Below are positions 46,763-55,706 of a stretch of 64,000 bases of DNA, piece by piece (the first letter of the stretch is position 1; every line of letters starts with the position of its first letter). The stretch is from assembly GCF_031458175.1 (NCBI RefSeq), contig NZ_JAVDXX010000001.1, positions 1,116,001 through 1,180,000 of the forward strand, in the 5' to 3' direction. The notes beneath the pieces are model-generated. The model was not told the origin of the DNA and did not search any database. It saw nothing but the letters and a program-made list of their open reading frames with translations. Position numbers and translations under genes: made by a program. This DNA is from Pseudoglutamicibacter albus. Lineage in GTDB: Bacteria; Actinomycetota; Actinomycetes; Actinomycetales; Micrococcaceae.

Positions 46763-47851
46763 TTAGTTGCCCTCACCTACGTGGGCGAGGCGCTCGGCTT
46801 CATCCATCTCGATGCAGGAGTCGATCACAGCCTGGAGGTCGCCATCAAGCACGGCGTCGAGGTTGTAGGCCTTATAGCCGGTGCGGTGATCCGCGATGCG
46901 GTTCTCCGGGAAGTTGTAGGTGCGGATGCGCTCGGAACGGTCCATAGTTCGCACCTGCGAACGGCGCTGATCAGCCTGTTCCGCCTCGATCTGCTCCTGC
47001 TGGTGGGCGAGCAAACGCGAGCGTAGAACGCGCATCGCGGCGGCACGGTTCTGGATTTGTGACTTCTCGTTCTGCATCGCAACCACAATGCCGGTCGGCA
47101 AGTGCGTGATGCGCACCGCAGAGTCGGTCGTGTTCACGGACTGTCCACCCGGGCCGGAGGAACGGTAGACGTCGATTTTGAGGTCGTTGTCGTGGATCTC
47201 GATCTCTTCCGGCTCATCGACTTCCGGGAACACCAAGACGCCAGCGGCCGACGTGTGGACGCGGCCTTGGGACTCCGTGACAGGAACACGCTGGACCCGG
47301 TGGACGCCACCTTCGAACTTCAACGCGGCGTAGACGCCCTCGGCGGGTTCGCTGCCGGTCCCCTTGATCGCAACCTGGGCGTCCTTATAGCCGCCCAGGT
47401 CGGATTCGGTAGCCGAGAGCATTTCGGTCTTCCAGCCGCGGTTCTCCGCGTAGCGGATGTACATGCGCAACAAGTCTCCAGCGAACAACGCGGCTTCCTC
47501 ACCGCCTTCACCGCCTTTGACTTCGAGGATCGCATCGCGGCCATCGTTAGGGTCACGCGGGATCAACAAACGACGCAGCTTCTCTTCAAGCTCCGGGATC
47601 TGGGCTTCGAGCTCTTTGGCTTCTGCCGCGAACTCTTCATCAAGTTCTGCCATCTCGGCAGCGGCCTCGTGGTCTTCACGCGCCTGCACCAGCTTGTTGT
47701 GCGTCTCCACGATCGGACGCAATTCGGCGGAACGGCGGCCTAGCTTGCGCGCCATCCCCTGATCTGAATACACGTCCGGATCAGAAAGCCTGGTCTGTAG
47801 TTGCTCGTATTCGTCCAGGATCGCTTGGATCGGATCGTTCGTTTCACTCAT
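46763..47851 (-). CDS. prfA: Peptide chain release factor 1
   Basis: RF1 ends translation at UAA and UAG. The 362-residue protein has the GGQ motif at 235-237 within [19 protein letters not shown], and the [16 protein letters not shown] segment near the C-terminus. The ATG at 47851 (AGGA 6 bases upstream) gives MSETNDPIQ; the frame is open to 47956 but that stretch is a repeat-derived leader ([20 protein letters not shown]) unlikely to be translated. rpmE, usually between rho and prfA in Actinobacteria, is absent. Confidence 0.95.
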   Translation of the reverse strand: MSETNDPIQAILDEYEQLQTRLSDPDVYSDQGMARKLGRRSAELRPIVETHNKLVQAREDHEAAAEMAELDEEFAAEAKELEAQIPELEEKLRRLLIPRDPNDGRDAILEVKGGEGGEEAALFAGDLLRMYIRYAENRGWKTEMLSATESDLGGYKDAQVAIKGTGSEPAEGVYAALKFEGGVHRVQRVPVTESQGRVHTSAAGVLVFPEVDEPEEIEIHDNDLKIDVYRSSGPGGQSVNTTDSAVRITHLPTGIVVAMQNEKSQIQNRAAAMRVLRSRLLAHQQEQIEAEQADQRRSQVRTMDRSERIRTYNFPENRIADHRTGYKAYNLDAVLDGDLQAVIDSCIEMDEAERLAHVGEGN

Positions 47852-47886
47852 CATGTTTCCTACGTAGGTCGGCTCACGGTGATCGG

Positions 47887-47946
47887 CTCTTAAAACACCG
47901 GGTCTTAGAACACCCAGTCTCAAAACGCCAGGTCTTAGAACACCAG
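47887..47946. repeat. Four 15-bp tandem repeats upstream of prfA
   Basis: Units at 47887-47901, 47902-47916, 47917-47931 and 47932-47946 follow gtcttagaacaccNg with one to four changes. They sit between the rho terminator and the prfA start, within the prfA leader. The first half of each is AT-rich. No protein product is likely. Confidence 0.8.
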
Positions 47947-47955
47947 GGTAGAACA

Positions 47956-48002
47956 AACGCTCCTTATGGCAGGCCCTTCACGTGCCTGCCATAAGGAGCG
48001 TT
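47956..48002 (-). terminator. Strong intrinsic terminator after rho
   Basis: A perfect 19-bp stem (47956-47974 with 47984-48002) encloses a 9-base loop. On the minus strand it begins 10 bases after the rho stop and is followed by tttgttct. It should end most rho transcripts, so prfA must depend on read-through or its own promoter. Confidence 0.85.
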
Positions 48003-48011
48003 GTTACGCGG

Positions 48012-50165
48012 CTACTTGCCGTCCAGCGTGGTGCGGTTGACCACCATCAAGAACTCCGCATTCGATTCGGTTTCCTTGATCTTGGTCGTCAAAAGTTCGA
48101 GCGCCTGCTGCGGTTCGAGGCTTGAGAGCACCCGGCGCAGACGCCACATGATCTTCAATTCCTCAGGCGAGAGCAGGTTCTCTTCGCGGCGGGTCGAGGA
48201 CGCGTTGACGTCCACTGCCGGGAAGATGCGCTTCTCAGCGAGGCTGCGTGAGAGACGCAGCTCCATGTTGCCGGTACCCTTGAACTCTTCGAAGATGACC
48301 TCGTCCATCTTGGACCCGGTCTCGACCAGTGCTGTCGCAAGAATCGTGAGCGAACCACCATTTTCGATGTTGCGGGCAGCACCGAAGAAACGCTTTGGCG
48401 GGTAGAGCGCTGCAGCATCGACACCACCGGAGAGGATACGGCCCGATGCCGGGGCGGCCTGGTTGTAGGCGCGGCCCAAGCGGGTCATCGAGTCCAGCAG
48501 AACCACGACGTCGCGGCCCTGCTCAACGAGGCGTTTAGCGCGTTCAATCGCTAGCTCTGCAACAGTGGTGTGATCCTCAGCCGGGCGGTCGAACGTGGAA
48601 GCGATGACTTCGCCGTCCACCGTGCGTTGCATGTCGGTGACTTCCTCAGGACGCTCATCAACAAGAACCATCATGAGGTGAACCTCAGGGTTGTTCTTCT
48701 TGATCGAATCAGCGATCGACTGCAGGATCATCGTCTTACCGGCCTTCGGCGGGGAAACGATGAGGCCGCGCTGGCCCTTACCGATCGGGGCAACAAGGTC
48801 GATGATGCGCGGACCAACCGACTTAGCGCCGGCTTCAAGACGCAAACGCTCTTCCGGGTAGAGCGGAACGAGCTTATTGAAGTTCACTCGGTCCTTGTTC
48901 TCATCAGCCGGAAGACCGTTCACGGTCGCGAGCTTGATCAGCGGCGTGTAGCGGTTACGTTTGCCGTTGTTGGAGTGGTTGTTGTTCTCGTCCTCACGCG
49001 GAGCACGAATCGCACCAACAACAGCGTCACCCTTGCGCAGGTTGTACTGGCGAACCTGCTTCATCGTCACATAGACGTCGTTCGGGCCAGGCAAGTAACC
49101 GGACGTGCGGATGAACGCGTAGTTATCCATCACATCGAGGATGCCCGCGACTGGTGCGAGCACATCATCCTCGGTCAGCTCGGTATCTTCAACCTCGATC
49201 TGGTTACGGCCCCGGTTACGGCGGTTGTTGCGCTGACGTTCGCGGCGGTTACCACGCGAATCGTCGTTGTTGTTGTCACGATTACGGTTGCGGCGGTTGC
49301 GCTGGTTACGCGAACCACGATCATCCGAGTCCTCGTGAGAGTCCTCATTGGAGTCGTTGTGATCACGGTCGCGCCCACGCCGGTTACGGCGGTTGCGCTG
49401 ATTACGGGTCTCGCGGCGGTTACGGCCCCCTTCGTTGTGCGAATCCTCGGAAGAGTCCTCACCGGATTCGTTCTCGGAGCGGTCGTTCTCGCCGTTGTTC
49501 TTCTCAGCGCTGTTTTTATCGCGGTGCTTCTTCTCAGCGTTGTTCTTATCGCCGCGGTGCTTATCACTTTCGTGCTTGCCGCCACGGTTTGTGTCGTGGC
49601 TGTGATTTTTATCGCTGTTGTTCTTGTTCTCGTCGCGGTTCTTATCATCTGCGTGCGCAGAGGATTCTTCCCCGGCGTGCTGATCGTTCTTCGACGGTGC
49701 ACCGGCTGCAGCGGAGGAAGAGCGACGACGGCGGCCACGGCCCGAGCGTGAAGATTCATCCGCCGCATCGGCGGTCTTATCTGTTGCGTCAGAGCTCTTA
49801 GCGGAAGCGGAATCACCCTCAGCCGCCCCAGCCTTATCAGCCGGAGCCTTGTCGGCGTCCTTCTTCTGAGCGCCCTTGCGCGCTTGGCTCTGCGCGTCTT
49901 TCTGGGCCTTCTGAGCTTCATCCTTCTTCTTAGCGGCCTCACGATCAGCGACGGCACCACCACGCTGATGGTCCTGAATCTTGGCCACCAAATCAGCCTT
50001 ACGGAGGCGACGAGCGCCGGTGATACCCAGCTGCGAAGCCAATTCCTGAAGCTGAGCGAGCTTCAACGATGCCAAACCCCCTGAAGCTTTCTTAGCTGGA
50101 GCTTTAGCTTTCGTCTCAGTCTGCTCAACAGATGCGCCGGTGTTCTCGGCGGTGGATTGGGACAC
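48012..50165 (-). CDS. rho: Transcription termination factor Rho with a large Asn/Arg/Asp-rich insertion
   Basis: Rho is the hexameric RNA helicase that ends untranslated transcripts. The 717-residue protein has a Rho_N/SAP motif (LASLKLAQLQELASQLGITG, about 30-49), an RNA-binding cold-shock fold starting near 325 (VAGILDVMDNYAFIRTSGYL), the P-loop PPKAGKTMI (about 470), DERPEEVTDM and the Q/R-loop region YPPKRFFGAARN. Between about 60 and 320 lies a low-complexity region rich in Asn, Asp, Arg, Lys and His, absent from E. coli Rho but typical in kind for Actinobacteria. The GTG at 50165 has GGAAGGA 6 bases or so upstream. Confidence 0.95.
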   Translation of the reverse strand: MSQSTAENTGASVEQTETKAKAPAKKASGGLASLKLAQLQELASQLGITGARRLRKADLVAKIQDHQRGGAVADREAAKKKDEAQKAQKDAQSQARKGAQKKDADKAPADKAGAAEGDSASAKSSDATDKTADAADESSRSGRGRRRRSSSAAAGAPSKNDQHAGEESSAHADDKNRDENKNNSDKNHSHDTNRGGKHESDKHRGDKNNAEKKHRDKNSAEKNNGENDRSENESGEDSSEDSHNEGGRNRRETRNQRNRRNRRGRDRDHNDSNEDSHEDSDDRGSRNQRNRRNRNRDNNNDDSRGNRRERQRNNRRNRGRNQIEVEDTELTEDDVLAPVAGILDVMDNYAFIRTSGYLPGPNDVYVTMKQVRQYNLRKGDAVVGAIRAPREDENNNHSNNGKRNRYTPLIKLATVNGLPADENKDRVNFNKLVPLYPEERLRLEAGAKSVGPRIIDLVAPIGKGQRGLIVSPPKAGKTMILQSIADSIKKNNPEVHLMMVLVDERPEEVTDMQRTVDGEVIASTFDRPAEDHTTVAELAIERAKRLVEQGRDVVVLLDSMTRLGRAYNQAAPASGRILSGGVDAAALYPPKRFFGAARNIENGGSLTILATALVETGSKMDEVIFEEFKGTGNMELRLSRSLAEKRIFPAVDVNASSTRREENLLSPEELKIMWRLRRVLSSLEPQQALELLTTKIKETESNAEFLMVVNRTTLDGK

Positions 50166-50509
50166 GAAGGTTCCTTCCCTCGTCACATGCACACTTCACA
50201 CATGAAACATTTTCGAAGCTGTGCTTATTGGGAAAAATTTGGTCATACTGCACCCCGGAACGGTGGTCACAGCAACGGGATTCTTGCCAGGAGCACCGTG
50301 ACAGTAGGCCTGGAAACCAAACCAGTTACAGAAACCAAAGTATTTCCAGCAACCGCTGACGGTGGCCTCACGCCGACTCGCTTGATACCTCGACCGGTAT
50401 CGAAGCCGGGATAGAGCAAGACTCCCATCCATCCGATGTACATTTCTACACACGTCAACGCACATGCGCCTTAGACACGATACTTCGGTGGAACGTGCAT
50501 CTCATACGC
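50166..50509. other. 344-base gap upstream of rho (rho leader)
   Basis: No gene I can support. On the minus strand it is the leader of rho. It holds a possible upstream reading frame (50465-50196, 89 codons, starting MCVDVCRNVHRM) that ends 31 bases before the rho start, and near the thrB stop an inverted repeat GTGCATC/GATGCAC enclosing ACGCT/AGCGT, possibly the thrB terminator. I see no convincing -35/-10 pair. In other bacteria rho leaders carry autoregulatory attenuators, so regulation here is plausible. Confidence 0.5.
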
Positions 50510-51610
50510 TCAACAAGCGTTCCGATGCACCTCTACCATAGCACCTCGTTCGTCAAGACCTGGCATGAAGACATCCCAGCCGCCTCCCGATGTGACGTCT
50601 TTCAAAACCTCAAGTGCGGCATCGGCATGGTTTTCACCGTTGGCAAGCACCAACACCGTTGGACCGGCGCCCGAGATCACAGCCGCACACCCCGCGGCTC
50701 GGGCAGCACGCACCAGCCGGGCTGACTCCGGCATCGCCTCAGCACGGAAACGTTGATGCAACCAATCCCGCGTGGCCCGCATCAGATGGCGCGGATCCTT
50801 CGTGAGCGCGTATGTCAGCAGTGCTGCACGGCCAGCATCCGCGGCGGCATCCGCGTGATCCACGACCGCCGGCAACAGGCTACGGGCGGCGTGGGTGGAC
50901 AACGTGGTTTGAGGAACCGCGACCACAGGCGTCAATTGCGGATGAACTCTGGCAACCACCGTGGAGAACTCAACCCCAGCGACTGGGGTCAGCGTCGCAC
51001 CGCACGCAGTAACCGCTCTGTGGTCTTCACTGTCTTCTTCCCGGGCCGCATCCACGCTCACCGGTTCTGATGCATCCACCGCGTCTTCGGCAAGCGAGAT
51101 CGTGTAGCCGCCGTACACGGCCGGCGCAACGTTATCCGGATGCCCTTCATAGTGGGCTGCGAGCTGGAACAAAACGTCACGTTCCCGGTCAACATCCAGC
51201 CCCAACAGGCCAGCTGCTGCGAAAACCGCGCTCACAATCGCCGCGGCCGAAGATCCCTGCCCGCGGCCGTGCGGAATATGGTTCTCGGCAATCAGCTCAA
51301 GGCCCACACAATCGAGCACATCGTCGGCCACCCCAAGGTCAGTGCATGCACGGCGCAGAGTCCTGACCACAAGGTGCGATTCATCCCGCGGGAGCGTCTC
51401 AGTGCCCTCGCCGGTGATCTCAACCGAAACACCGGGTTTGGCGAGCGTCCGGACCACCAGGCGGTCGCCGTAACCTAACGCCAAACCCAAACTGTCATAA
51501 CCAGGCCCAAGGTTCGCGCTCGTGGCGGGAACGTTGACCGTCACGGAACGGCCAGCAACCAGCTTCAAGCGGCCGCACTCATCACGAACCGGCTCACATC
51601 CGCTCGCCAT
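50510..51610 (-). CDS. thrB: Homoserine kinase
   Basis: ThrB phosphorylates homoserine with ATP, the penultimate step to threonine. This 366-residue GHMP kinase has VPATSANLGPGYDSLGLAL, the P-loop-like IPHGRGQGSSAAAIVSAV (about 113-130) and AAVISGAGPTVLVLAN near the C-terminus. It begins 2 bases after the thrC stop. There is a 12-residue Cys-containing lead before the core, with an alternative start at a later GTG. Confidence 0.95.
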   Translation of the reverse strand: MASGCEPVRDECGRLKLVAGRSVTVNVPATSANLGPGYDSLGLALGYGDRLVVRTLAKPGVSVEITGEGTETLPRDESHLVVRTLRRACTDLGVADDVLDCVGLELIAENHIPHGRGQGSSAAAIVSAVFAAAGLLGLDVDRERDVLFQLAAHYEGHPDNVAPAVYGGYTISLAEDAVDASEPVSVDAAREEDSEDHRAVTACGATLTPVAGVEFSTVVARVHPQLTPVVAVPQTTLSTHAARSLLPAVVDHADAAADAGRAALLTYALTKDPRHLMRATRDWLHQRFRAEAMPESARLVRAARAAGCAAVISGAGPTVLVLANGENHADAALEVLKDVTSGGGWDVFMPGLDERGAMVEVHRNAC

Positions 51611-51612
51611 AA

Positions 51613-52779
51613 CTATGCGTCGCCGGTGTTGGCGCCGTCTGCGCCGGCGGAGTCACCTGAAGATGTAGCGCCGCCGGAAGAGACCAAGCCGAGTGCTTCA
51701 GCGACCGTGTGCACATCGAACGGCAGCTTGCGCGGGGCGGCTTCCTCAGCAGGTGCGGACTTCACGGCCCACTCAGGGTCCTTCAAACCGTGGCCGGTCA
51801 CGGTGATCACGATCGTCTTGCCTTCCGGGGCCTTCCCAGCCTGATGCATCTTCAAAAGGCCCGCAGCGCCCGATGCGGAGGCCGGCTCAACGAACACGCC
51901 CTCACGTGAAGACAACCAGCGGTGGGCTTCCAAGATTTCCTGGTCGGTCACGGAATCGATCAGGCCGCCAGACTCGTCGCGCGCCGCTTCAGCCTGCTTC
52001 CAGGATGCCGGGTTACCGATCCGGATGGCTGTCGCAACGGTCTCTGGTTCAAGGATTGGGTGCCCCTTGACGATGGGAGCTGCACCTTCTGCTTGGAAGC
52101 CCCACATGATCGGGGTCTTGGTCGCGACCGGTTCCATGACCTCACCGTGGTGGTTCTCGGCCTTGTTCGCGTACTCCTTGTACCCCTTCCAGTACGCGGT
52201 GATGTTGCCGGCGTTACCGACCGGCAAAAGGTGATAGTCAGGGGCGTCGCCCAAGAAATCGACCACCTCGAAAGCACCCGTCTTTTGTCCCTCAATGCGG
52301 TTCGGGTTGACCGAGTTGACGAGGAACACCGGATATGACTCCGAGAGCTTCCGGGCAACATCGAGGCAGTTATCGAAGTTGCCGTCGATCTGGATGATCT
52401 GCGCACCGTGCGCGATCGCCTGGGAGAGCTTACCCATCGCGATCTTGCCGTCTGGAACCAAGACCGCGCACGTCAGCCCCGCCTGCTTGGCATAAGCCGC
52501 CGCGGAAGCCGACGTGTTGCCAGTGGAGGCACACACGACAGCCTTGGCGCCTTCGTTCACTGCGGCCGTGATCGCCATCGTCATACCGCGGTCCTTGAAG
52601 GAACCAGTCGGGTTCATGCCCTCAACCTTGAGGTAGACGTCATTGCCCGTCTCTTGCGATAAGGCCGGCGCATACACCAGCGGTGTGCCGCCTTCTCCGA
52701 GCGTGACAATGCGATCGTCTTTACTGATCGGTAGACGGTCAGCGTATTCGCGGATGACCCCGCGCCACTGGTGAGCCAT
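51613..52779 (-). CDS. thrC: Threonine synthase
   Basis: A PLP enzyme that turns phosphohomoserine into threonine. The PLP lysine lies in [16 protein letters not shown] (about 56-71); [40 protein letters not shown] and [15 protein letters not shown] are typical of the short (class 2) actinobacterial form. A 45-residue Ala/Gly/Ser-rich C-terminal tail is extra. Its ATG directly follows the hom stop (TAAATG), so the two are tightly coupled. Confidence 0.95.
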   Translation of the reverse strand: MAHQWRGVIREYADRLPISKDDRIVTLGEGGTPLVYAPALSQETGNDVYLKVEGMNPTGSFKDRGMTMAITAAVNEGAKAVVCASTGNTSASAAAYAKQAGLTCAVLVPDGKIAMGKLSQAIAHGAQIIQIDGNFDNCLDVARKLSESYPVFLVNSVNPNRIEGQKTGAFEVVDFLGDAPDYHLLPVGNAGNITAYWKGYKEYANKAENHHGEVMEPVATKTPIMWGFQAEGAAPIVKGHPILEPETVATAIRIGNPASWKQAEAARDESGGLIDSVTDQEILEAHRWLSSREGVFVEPASASGAAGLLKMHQAGKAPEGKTIVITVTGHGLKDPEWAVKSAPAEEAAPRKLPFDVHTVAEALGLVSSGGATSSGDSAGADGANTGDA

Positions 52780-54090
52780 TTAGGCTTCCCCTCCTTCAAC
52801 GCGCAGAACCGAGGAGATGCCCCGGACCACGTCCAATTTCTTAAGGTCTTCCACGGTCGCTGTGAAACCGGATTCCTGGGCGGCGTGGGTGATGAGCCGC
52901 AACAGAGCGCGCGGATCACCAGAGTTCGCGGTGTCAGTAGCGGCGAGGGACTCCTGTTTCATCGATTCGATCGAAACACCGTGCTGCGCGAAGGTCTGGG
53001 CGATCTGGGCGAGCACACCCGTGGTGTCCTCAACCTCGATCCCGATGGTGTAGCGGGTTACGGTTTCGTCGATCGTCAGTGCCGGGAGCCCTTCCGGCAA
53101 GGTGAACGGCTGGAGGGCAGTCCCGTTGATGCGTTGCCGCACGGCCGTCACAACATCCCCCATGACAGCCGATGCGGTAGGGGCTCCGCCTGCCCCGGCA
53201 CCGTAGAACATGAGCTGGCCTGCGTTTTCGGCTTCGACGAACACCGCGTTGAACGCCTCGTGTACGGCAGCGAGTGGGTGTTCGCGTGAGATGAGTGCGG
53301 GGTGGACCCGCATGCTGACCCCGGTCTCTGTCTTGTTGACGATGGCTAGCAGCTTGATGACTTGGTTGTTCTCTTGCGCGGCTTTGACGTCAGCGGCGGT
53401 CACCGAGCGGATGCCTTCGGTGTAGACCTCATCGATCGTGTATGGGGTTCCGAATGCGTAGGTCGCAAGGATCGCGGCCTTGGCTGCTGCGTCGTGGCCG
53501 TCGACGTCGGCGGACGGATCCGCTTCGAGGTAGCCGAACGCTGAAGCCTCCTCCATCACGGCTTCCAGCGATGCGCCCTCGCGGTCCATCTTGTCGAGGA
53601 TGTAGTTGGTGGAACCGTTGACGATCCCCATGACCGAGGTGATGTTGTCACCGGCTAGGGACTCGTAGATGGACCGCAGGATCGGGATCGCACCGGCCAC
53701 AGCGGCCTCGTAGAACAGTTGAGCGCCCTTCTTACGTGCCAGCGCGTTGAGTTCAGCGCCAGACTCCGCGATGAGCGCCTTATTACCTGTGACCACATCC
53801 TTGCCGGCTGAGAGCGCTTCGACGATGTAGGTCTTGGCTGGTTCGATCCCGCCCATGAGTTCGATCACGAGGTCCGCATCAGCGATCGCGGCAGAAGCGT
53901 CGTCCGAAATGATGCCGCGGTCAATCCACGGGCCACGATCAGCCTCAGTGTTACGAACCACCACGTGGCTCAGCTCGAGTGCAGCCCCGGTCTTCTCCTG
54001 CAAAACCTCGTGGTCTTGACGCAGAATCCGGGCAACCTCGGCCCCAACAGTTCCGGCGCCGAGCAAGGCTACTTTCAGTGTGGTGGTCAT
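52780..54090 (-). CDS. hom: Homoserine dehydrogenase
   Basis: It reduces aspartate semialdehyde to homoserine. The 436-residue protein has the NAD(P)-binding VALLGAGTVGAEVARIL, the catalytic region GIVNGSTNYILDKMDREG and YFEADPSADVDG-like GYLEADPSADVDGHDAA, and a C-terminal ACT domain (about 350-430: YTIGIEVEDTTGVLAQIAQT) that normally senses threonine. The ATG at 54090 is preferred; a TTG at 54108 is an alternative. It lies 106 bases after lysA with possible RNA structure between. Confidence 0.95.
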   Translation of the reverse strand: MTTTLKVALLGAGTVGAEVARILRQDHEVLQEKTGAALELSHVVVRNTEADRGPWIDRGIISDDASAAIADADLVIELMGGIEPAKTYIVEALSAGKDVVTGNKALIAESGAELNALARKKGAQLFYEAAVAGAIPILRSIYESLAGDNITSVMGIVNGSTNYILDKMDREGASLEAVMEEASAFGYLEADPSADVDGHDAAAKAAILATYAFGTPYTIDEVYTEGIRSVTAADVKAAQENNQVIKLLAIVNKTETGVSMRVHPALISREHPLAAVHEAFNAVFVEAENAGQLMFYGAGAGGAPTASAVMGDVVTAVRQRINGTALQPFTLPEGLPALTIDETVTRYTIGIEVEDTTGVLAQIAQTFAQHGVSIESMKQESLAATDTANSGDPRALLRLITHAAQESGFTATVEDLKKLDVVRGISSVLRVEGGEA

Positions 54091-54123
54091 AGGTTGTTGG
54101 TTCCTCAATTCCTCAGCAGAAGA

Positions 54124-54154
54124 GTGTCCGGCCCGGTATGTACGGACACGGGCC
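54124..54154. promoter_or_regulatory. Two mutually exclusive hairpins between lysA and hom
   Basis: GTGTCCG (54124-54130) can pair with CGGACAC (54143-54149), or GGCCCG (54130-54135) with CGGGCC (54149-54154); both pairings use bases 54130 and 54149, so only one can form. Such switching stems are seen in attenuators. No leader peptide rich in Thr or Ile codons is evident, so the role is inference. Confidence 0.35.
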
Positions 54155-54196
54155 TGGTCGGTGACGGTTCAGCTGTACAGGCCTAGGTGTGCAGTC

Positions 54197-55648
54197 CTAG
54201 TCCTGCAAACCTAGGTCGCGCGCGTAGAGATCGTCCACTGTTTCCCCGCGCACAATCAGCCTGTGCTTACCGTCCTTAACAGCCACAATGCCAGGACGAG
54301 TGAGCATGTTGTAGTTCGATGACAAAACGAAGCAATATGCGCCGGTGGCCGGCACAGCCAGGATGTCGCCTCGCATGACGTCGTTGGGTAGATACACGTC
54401 GCGGACCACGATGTCACCGGATTCGCAGTGTTTTCCTACCACGCGAGACAGCGCACCAGGTGCATGCGATGTGCGGGAGGCTAGCACCGCTGAATAGTCC
54501 GCGTCATACAGAACCGGCCGGGCGTTATCTGACATTCCGCCGTCTACGGAGATGTAGCGGCGGGCGGCGGACTCCCCCGCCTCGGTTTCCACCGTGACGT
54601 CCTTGATGGTCCCGACGGTGTAGAGAGTCACACCGGCGGGCCCTGCGATGGAGCGGCCTGGCTCGATCGAGATGCGCGGGCATGTGATACCGAGGCGTTC
54701 GGTTTCCTCACGGATCACGTGAGCGATTCCCGCGGCGATCTCGTGTGGTTCCCGTGGGGTGTCGGCTTCGGTGTAGGCGATGCCGTAGCCGCCGCCGAGG
54801 TCGAGTTCGCCAAGCTCAACGCCGCGGGTTTCTTTGATCCACGCCATGAAGCCCAGCAAGCGGCGGGCTGCTTCTTCGAAGCCTGCGGATTCAAAGATTT
54901 GTGAGCCGATGTGGCAGTGCAAGCCGATCAGCTCGATGTTTTCGGCGTCCAGGGCCTGAGCCACCGCCTGCGCAGCTGCCGAGAGGTCGGCGCCGGGCCG
55001 TGGTGTCATCGAGAGCCCGAATTTCTGGTCTTCGTGCGCGGTCGCGATGAACTCGTGCGTCGAGGCGTGAACGCCTGGTGTGAGTCGCAGCATGACCGGC
55101 GCGGTTGCGCCTCGGCTGTGGGCGATCTGGTTGATGCGTTCGATCTCTTCGAGTGAGTCCGCGATGATGCGGCCCACTCCCGCGTCGATCGCGCGCCGCA
55201 GTTCGGCATCGGATTTGTTGTTGCCGTGCAGGCCGATGTGGGCTGGGTCCGCGCCTGCCGTTAGTGCCAGTCCCATCTCCCCACCCGAGGCGGTGTCGAT
55301 GCGCAAGCCTTCCTCGGTGACCCAGCGGACCACTTCGCTGGTCAGCAACACTTTCCCGGCATAGTAGACGTCCGCGCCGCCACACAGGTCAGCGAAGGCC
55401 TCATCGTAGGCCTCTTTAAAGGCACGGGCACGGGTACGCAGTTCGTCCTCGTCGATCACATAGATCGGTGTGCCGTAGGTGCGCGCGATCGTCTCAACGG
55501 CAACCCCGCCGATCACCACCTGGCCCGAGGGGTCGCGCCGCGCTGAACGCGGGAACAAGCGTGGCCCATTAGCGCGCGCCAGGTCGCTGAAGTTCTCCGG
55601 GACTGCCAGCCAGTCAGGGGCCAGCGGCGATGGGTGTGTCGTGCTCAT
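54197..55648 (-). CDS. lysA: Diaminopimelate decarboxylase
   Basis: LysA decarboxylates meso-diaminopimelate to lysine. This PLP alanine-racemase-fold enzyme has the PLP lysine in VYYAGKVLLTSE, the HIGSQIFESAGF segment (written GLHCHIGSQ), LGGGYGIAYTE, SIEPGRSIAGPAG and VVGKHCESGDIV with the active-site Cys. The 483 residues are usual for Actinobacteria. The ATG at 55648 has AAGGA 6 bases upstream; the frame is open to 55678. It lies 58 bases after argS in the argS-lysA-hom-thrC-thrB run. Confidence 0.95.
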   Translation of the reverse strand: MSTTHPSPLAPDWLAVPENFSDLARANGPRLFPRSARRDPSGQVVIGGVAVETIARTYGTPIYVIDEDELRTRARAFKEAYDEAFADLCGGADVYYAGKVLLTSEVVRWVTEEGLRIDTASGGEMGLALTAGADPAHIGLHGNNKSDAELRRAIDAGVGRIIADSLEEIERINQIAHSRGATAPVMLRLTPGVHASTHEFIATAHEDQKFGLSMTPRPGADLSAAAQAVAQALDAENIELIGLHCHIGSQIFESAGFEEAARRLLGFMAWIKETRGVELGELDLGGGYGIAYTEADTPREPHEIAAGIAHVIREETERLGITCPRISIEPGRSIAGPAGVTLYTVGTIKDVTVETEAGESAARRYISVDGGMSDNARPVLYDADYSAVLASRTSHAPGALSRVVGKHCESGDIVVRDVYLPNDVMRGDILAVPATGAYCFVLSSNYNMLTRPGIVAVKDGKHRLIVRGETVDDLYARDLGLQD

Positions 55649-55706
55649 CAAGGTCCTTCGCATCGAATGTGCTGTCACGTCTGCTAGTGCACTCGCTCTA
55701 GTAGTG

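Noticed and set aside
47852-47956. N-terminal extension of RF1 with a repeated PGVLR motif
   Set aside because: It arises from translation of the 15-bp intergenic repeats; the ATG at 47851 has a ribosome site and matches the family.
49200-49700. CRISPR-like repetition in the Asn/Arg-rich part of rho
   Set aside because: The repeats are short, irregular and in frame with the Rho protein; there are no constant repeats with unique spacers. No CRISPR array was found anywhere in the window.
48570-49751. 393-codon plus-strand frame resembling a hydrophobic membrane protein
   Set aside because: Antisense of rho; its Val/Ala/Ile-rich look comes from complementing the Asn/Arg/Asp-rich codons of the Rho insertion.
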